DNA of 8,229 bases. It comes from Bacteroidales bacterium (lineage in GTDB: Bacteria > Bacteroidota > Bacteroidia > Bacteroidales > NBLH01). A program made the translations under genes and the position numbers. The notes under the pieces are model-generated. The model had not been told where the DNA came from and did not search any database. It worked only from the letters and a program-made list of their open reading frames with translations. Each line of letters opens with the position of its first letter. Position 1 is the stretch's first letter. Below are positions 5,633 through 8,229 of the stretch, in pieces. The stretch is from positions 1 through 8,229 of the forward strand of contig JALWNR010000026.1 in NCBI GenBank assembly GCA_027083715.1, written 5' to 3'.

Positions 5633-7105
5633 ATGACAAAGATATATTCTTTTCGGTTTAAAATTACTATTGTATTGGTTTTAGCAATAGTTTCCATTTC
5701 CTTTGTTTCTTTTTATCTTTATGATAAATTTTTAACCGAAAGAATATACAAAACTACTGAAAATAGCATTATTGGAGTATTACATTTTTTAAAAGACCAG
5801 TATTATCATACAGAACATGGTGAGGGCTCGCCTATAAGCTTAATAAAAGGCATTAGTGGTCATCAGTGGGTTTTAAATACATATTTAGCCGATTCGCTGG
5901 GAAAAATTGTATTTGTTGCAGATTCATCTGTTTTAGATAAAAATGTTGAACCTCTTAAAAAGTTTAGCTCATTAGATAAAGAGGTAACAATTGAAGAATT
6001 TAAAAATGCACCGGAACCTTTTACGCGTGTGTATCTAAAAATGCAGAATAATGAAAAGTGTCATTCCTGTCACGATACAGAAACAAAAACATTGGGATAT
6101 ACTGTTTATGATATTTCCATGCAGGAAGTTGAAAAAAATAAAGCCTTTACTTTAAAATTCAGTCTTTTTTTTACATTTTTATTGATATTAATGATTGGTG
6201 GCTTAATTAGCTCAATGCATTATCGTTTTGTGAAAAAATCTTTAAAGCATTTTCAGTCTAAAATTGAAAAAATAAATGCAGGAGATTTGGATGAGCGTGT
6301 CATTATTCCTGAGTCGAAAGAGCTAGGACAATTGGGCAAAGATTTTAACAGAATGTTGGATAATTTTCAAAATACCCAAAAGAAATTGTTGATTTGCCAT
6401 AGAAGAGAGTTACTCAACAATAAAAAACTTGCTACAGTAGGTGAAATGGCAGCAAGGCTTGCGCATGAAATCAGAAATCCAATTACAGGAATTGCCAATG
6501 CTATTGAGATTATTGTAGATGAAATACAAGACGATCAAAATAAACCAATTTTGGAGGAAATTCAACGTCAGGCAAATCGAGTTAATTCAGCTGTTTCCAA
6601 TTTGTTAATTTATTCGCATTCAAAAGAGCTTAAAGTACACGAAGGAAATATTAATGTATTGGTTAAATCATTACTTTTGTTTTTAAGAAGTCAAGATCAC
6701 AATAAATCAATTAAGTTTCATTTAAATTTACAGCCTAAAATTCCTGTGTTTAAATTTGATCACGAAAAAATTGAAAATGCACTTTTAAATTTAGGGTTAA
6801 ATGCTATACAGGCAATCCCTAAGGAAGGAACCATTACCTATACCACTAAATATGATGCAGAGCAAAGACAGGTAATTATTAAGGTTGAAGATACCGGTAC
6901 AGGAATTCCTGATGAAATATTGCCTAAAATTTTTAGTCCGTTTTATACTACAAGAACAGAGGGAACAGGATTGGGATTGGCGATTGTTAAAGATATTATT
7001 GATAAACATCAGGGAGAAATATGGGTAGAAACAAAACATAAAAAAGGATGTATTTTTAGTATCTCTTTGCCAATTGACTATAAATCTTTGTCAACCGAAT
7101 ACTAA
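5633..7105 (+). CDS. membrane sensor histidine kinase with periplasmic heme c motif
   Basis: The 490-residue kinase has TM1 at about 9-30, a periplasmic sensor domain of about 140 residues, TM2 at about 172-194, a HAMP linker (about 195-248), a HisKA domain with phospho-acceptor H278 in A-H-E-I-R-N-P, and an HATPase domain. The HATPase motifs are N390 (N box), D420-x-G-x-G424 (G1), F-S-P-F-Y-T-T (F box) and G-T-G-L-G-L-A at 444-450 (G2). The sensor domain contains C-H-S-C-H at 143-147, predicting one covalently bound heme c outside the membrane. H51, H59, H62 and H77 could supply the second ligand. The domain resembles the DUF3365/Tll0287-like heme sensors seen in kinases and chemoreceptors of metal reducers (from memory). 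The kinase is complete and no catalytic residue is missing. It lies 33 bp after the cytochrome gene and 77 bp before an NtrC-type regulator, its probable partner. Redox state or a heme ligand such as NO is the likely signal; this is inference. Confidence 0.92.
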   Translation: MTKIYSFRFKITIVLVLAIVSISFVSFYLYDKFLTERIYKTTENSIIGVLHFLKDQYYHTEHGEGSPISLIKGISGHQWVLNTYLADSLGKIVFVADSSVLDKNVEPLKKFSSLDKEVTIEEFKNAPEPFTRVYLKMQNNEKCHSCHDTETKTLGYTVYDISMQEVEKNKAFTLKFSLFFTFLLILMIGGLISSMHYRFVKKSLKHFQSKIEKINAGDLDERVIIPESKELGQLGKDFNRMLDNFQNTQKKLLICHRRELLNNKKLATVGEMAARLAHEIRNPITGIANAIEIIVDEIQDDQNKPILEEIQRQANRVNSAVSNLLIYSHSKELKVHEGNINVLVKSLLLFLRSQDHNKSIKFHLNLQPKIPVFKFDHEKIENALLNLGLNAIQAIPKEGTITYTTKYDAEQRQVIIKVEDTGTGIPDEILPKIFSPFYTTRTEGTGLGLAIVKDIIDKHQGEIWVETKHKKGCIFSISLPIDYKSLSTEY

Positions 7106-7182
7106 TTCTTAAAAAACAGACATTACAACAAACTTTCTATTTGTTCATAATCGTAATATTGTAAACCTATAATTTAAGCCAA

Positions 7183-8229
7183 ATGACACCCTTGAAAATT
7201 TTAGTTATTGATGATGAGAAACTTATAAGATGGTCTTTTGAGAAGCAATTAACTGCAAAGGGGTATAAAGTTTTTACTGCTGAGAGTGGAAGGGAAGGCT
7301 TAGAGTTATTTGAAAAATATTATCCTGATTTGGTTTTTGTTGATAATAGATTACCCGAAATGTTGGGACTGGAAGTTATTAGAGAAATAAAAGCTACTGA
7401 TGATGATGTGGTAATTGTATTTATGACTGCTTATGGCAGTATCGAAACAGCTGTTGAAGCTATGAAACTGGGTGCTTTTGAGTATATTAAAAAACCTTTT
7501 TCTTTTGATGAGATACATATTATAATTGAAAATGTAATCAGTAAAATTAATATAAATAAAGAAATTCGTTTACTCAGAAGGCAACAAAGCGATAAATTTA
7601 CTTTTGATGATATAGTTTGTGAATCAAGTGATATTAAAAGAATTATTAGTATATCAAAAAAAATTGCCAAAACCGAAACTACCACAATTTTACTTTTAGG
7701 AGAAAGTGGAACGGGAAAAGATATTTTTGCACGTTCAATTCATAACGAAAGTAACCGAAAGGATGGTCCATTTGTAACCATCAATTGTTCTGCTCTTCCG
7801 GAAACACTTTTGGAAAGTGAGCTGTTTGGACATGAGAAAGGTGCCTTTACAGATGCTAAAAGCTTAAAAAAAGGACTGTTTGAAATTGCAGAAAACGGTA
7901 CCGTATTTTTAGATGAAATAGGTGAAATAAACCTTGCTACACAAGTAAAATTATTAGGTGTTCTGGAAAACAGAAATGTTCGCAGATTAGGCGGAACTAG
8001 AGACATTCCTGTAAATGCACGTATAATTGCAGCTACAAATAAAGACCTGTTGAAATCAGTGGAAGAAAAAACTTTCAGGGAAGATCTTTATTACCGGCTT
8101 AAAGTTTTTCAAATAACAATTCCTCCTCTGCGCGATCGTAAAAATGATATTCCTGCTTTGGCAAATCACTTTATAAGATTGTTTAATTCGCAGTTTGGTA
8201 AAAGAGTTCAGCCAATCGATGAAAAGGTA
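7183..8229 (+). CDS. NtrC-family sigma54-dependent response regulator, 3' partial
   Basis: From ATG 7183 the frame stays open to the window end (349 codons, beginning M-T-P-L-K-I-L-V-I-D-D-E). Residues 1-120 are a receiver domain with acidic pair D10/D11, phospho-acceptor D54, T82 and K104. A short linker leads to an AAA+ domain from about 143. It has Walker A G-E-S-G-T-G-K-D (173-180), the sigma54-contact loop G-A-F-T-D-A (220-225, where the consensus is GAFTGA), Walker B V-F-L-D-E (241-245), and the arginine-finger region F-R-E-D-L-Y-Y-R-L. The end of the AAA+ domain and the expected FIS-type DNA-binding domain lie beyond the window; family members are about 440-460 residues. It should activate sigma54 promoters when phosphorylated by the upstream kinase. 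The 77-bp gap holds no convincing terminator or promoter, so co-transcription is likely. Confidence 0.93.
   Translation, partial: MTPLKILVIDDEKLIRWSFEKQLTAKGYKVFTAESGREGLELFEKYYPDLVFVDNRLPEMLGLEVIREIKATDDDVVIVFMTAYGSIETAVEAMKLGAFEYIKKPFSFDEIHIIIENVISKININKEIRLLRRQQSDKFTFDDIVCESSDIKRIISISKKIAKTETTTILLLGESGTGKDIFARSIHNESNRKDGPFVTINCSALPETLLESELFGHEKGAFTDAKSLKKGLFEIAENGTVFLDEIGEINLATQVKLLGVLENRNVRRLGGTRDIPVNARIIAATNKDLLKSVEEKTFREDLYYRLKVFQITIPPLRDRKNDIPALANHFIRLFNSQFGKRVQPIDEKV

Noticed and set aside
6395..6403. A second heme site in the kinase around C255-H256
   Set aside because: It reads I-C-H-R-R with no upstream paired cysteine and lies on the cytoplasmic side, where heme c is not attached.
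7431..8006. Two minus-strand open frames within the NtrC-type regulator
   Set aside because: They are antisense to intact receiver and AAA+ motifs and lack any domain or start signal of their own.

Overview
The window reads as a chromosomal segment of an AT-rich member of the Bacteroidota. Three things point there: a textbook Bacteroidota promoter (TTTG, 19-bp spacer, TAACTTTG) upstream of the second complete gene; starts without Shine-Dalgarno sites; and the protein families and their style (export signals ending in F-A-Q or N-A-Q, and an M28 peptidase with a PDZ tail). The paired-CXXCH multiheme cytochrome suggests a respiratory, probably anaerobic or microaerophilic, lifestyle. All genes lie on the + strand.

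Layout. (1) At the left edge is the 3' end of a small Xre/YozG-like helix-turn-helix regulator (2-190), followed by a short intergenic stretch with two DNA dyads. (2) A secreted M28 zinc peptidase with PA and PDZ domains (319-2100). (3) A 331-bp gap holding nested hairpins that look like a dispersed intergenic repeat, then the strong promoter. (4) An exported six-bladed NHL beta-propeller (2432-3436). (5) A 477-bp gap with a terminator-like hairpin, a 144-bp segment bounded by imperfect inverted repeats, three GCCCCA direct repeats and a candidate promoter. (6) A likely three-gene unit: an exported dodecaheme-type doubled-CXXCH cytochrome (3914-5599), a membrane histidine kinase with a CXXCH motif in its periplasmic domain (5633-7105), and an NtrC-type sigma54 activator cut by the window end (7183-8229).

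How they may work together. The most interesting part is 3914-8229. A periplasmic multiheme cytochrome is followed after 33 bp by a kinase whose sensor domain should carry its own covalent heme c. The kinase is followed by the response regulator that would receive its phosphate. A plausible reading is a redox- or ligand-sensing circuit controlling respiratory or extracellular electron transfer. The NHL propeller just upstream could be an exported scaffold, because NHL proteins often accompany multiheme cytochromes. The function is inferred; the domain content is seen directly. The peptidase and the Xre regulator look like unrelated neighbours.
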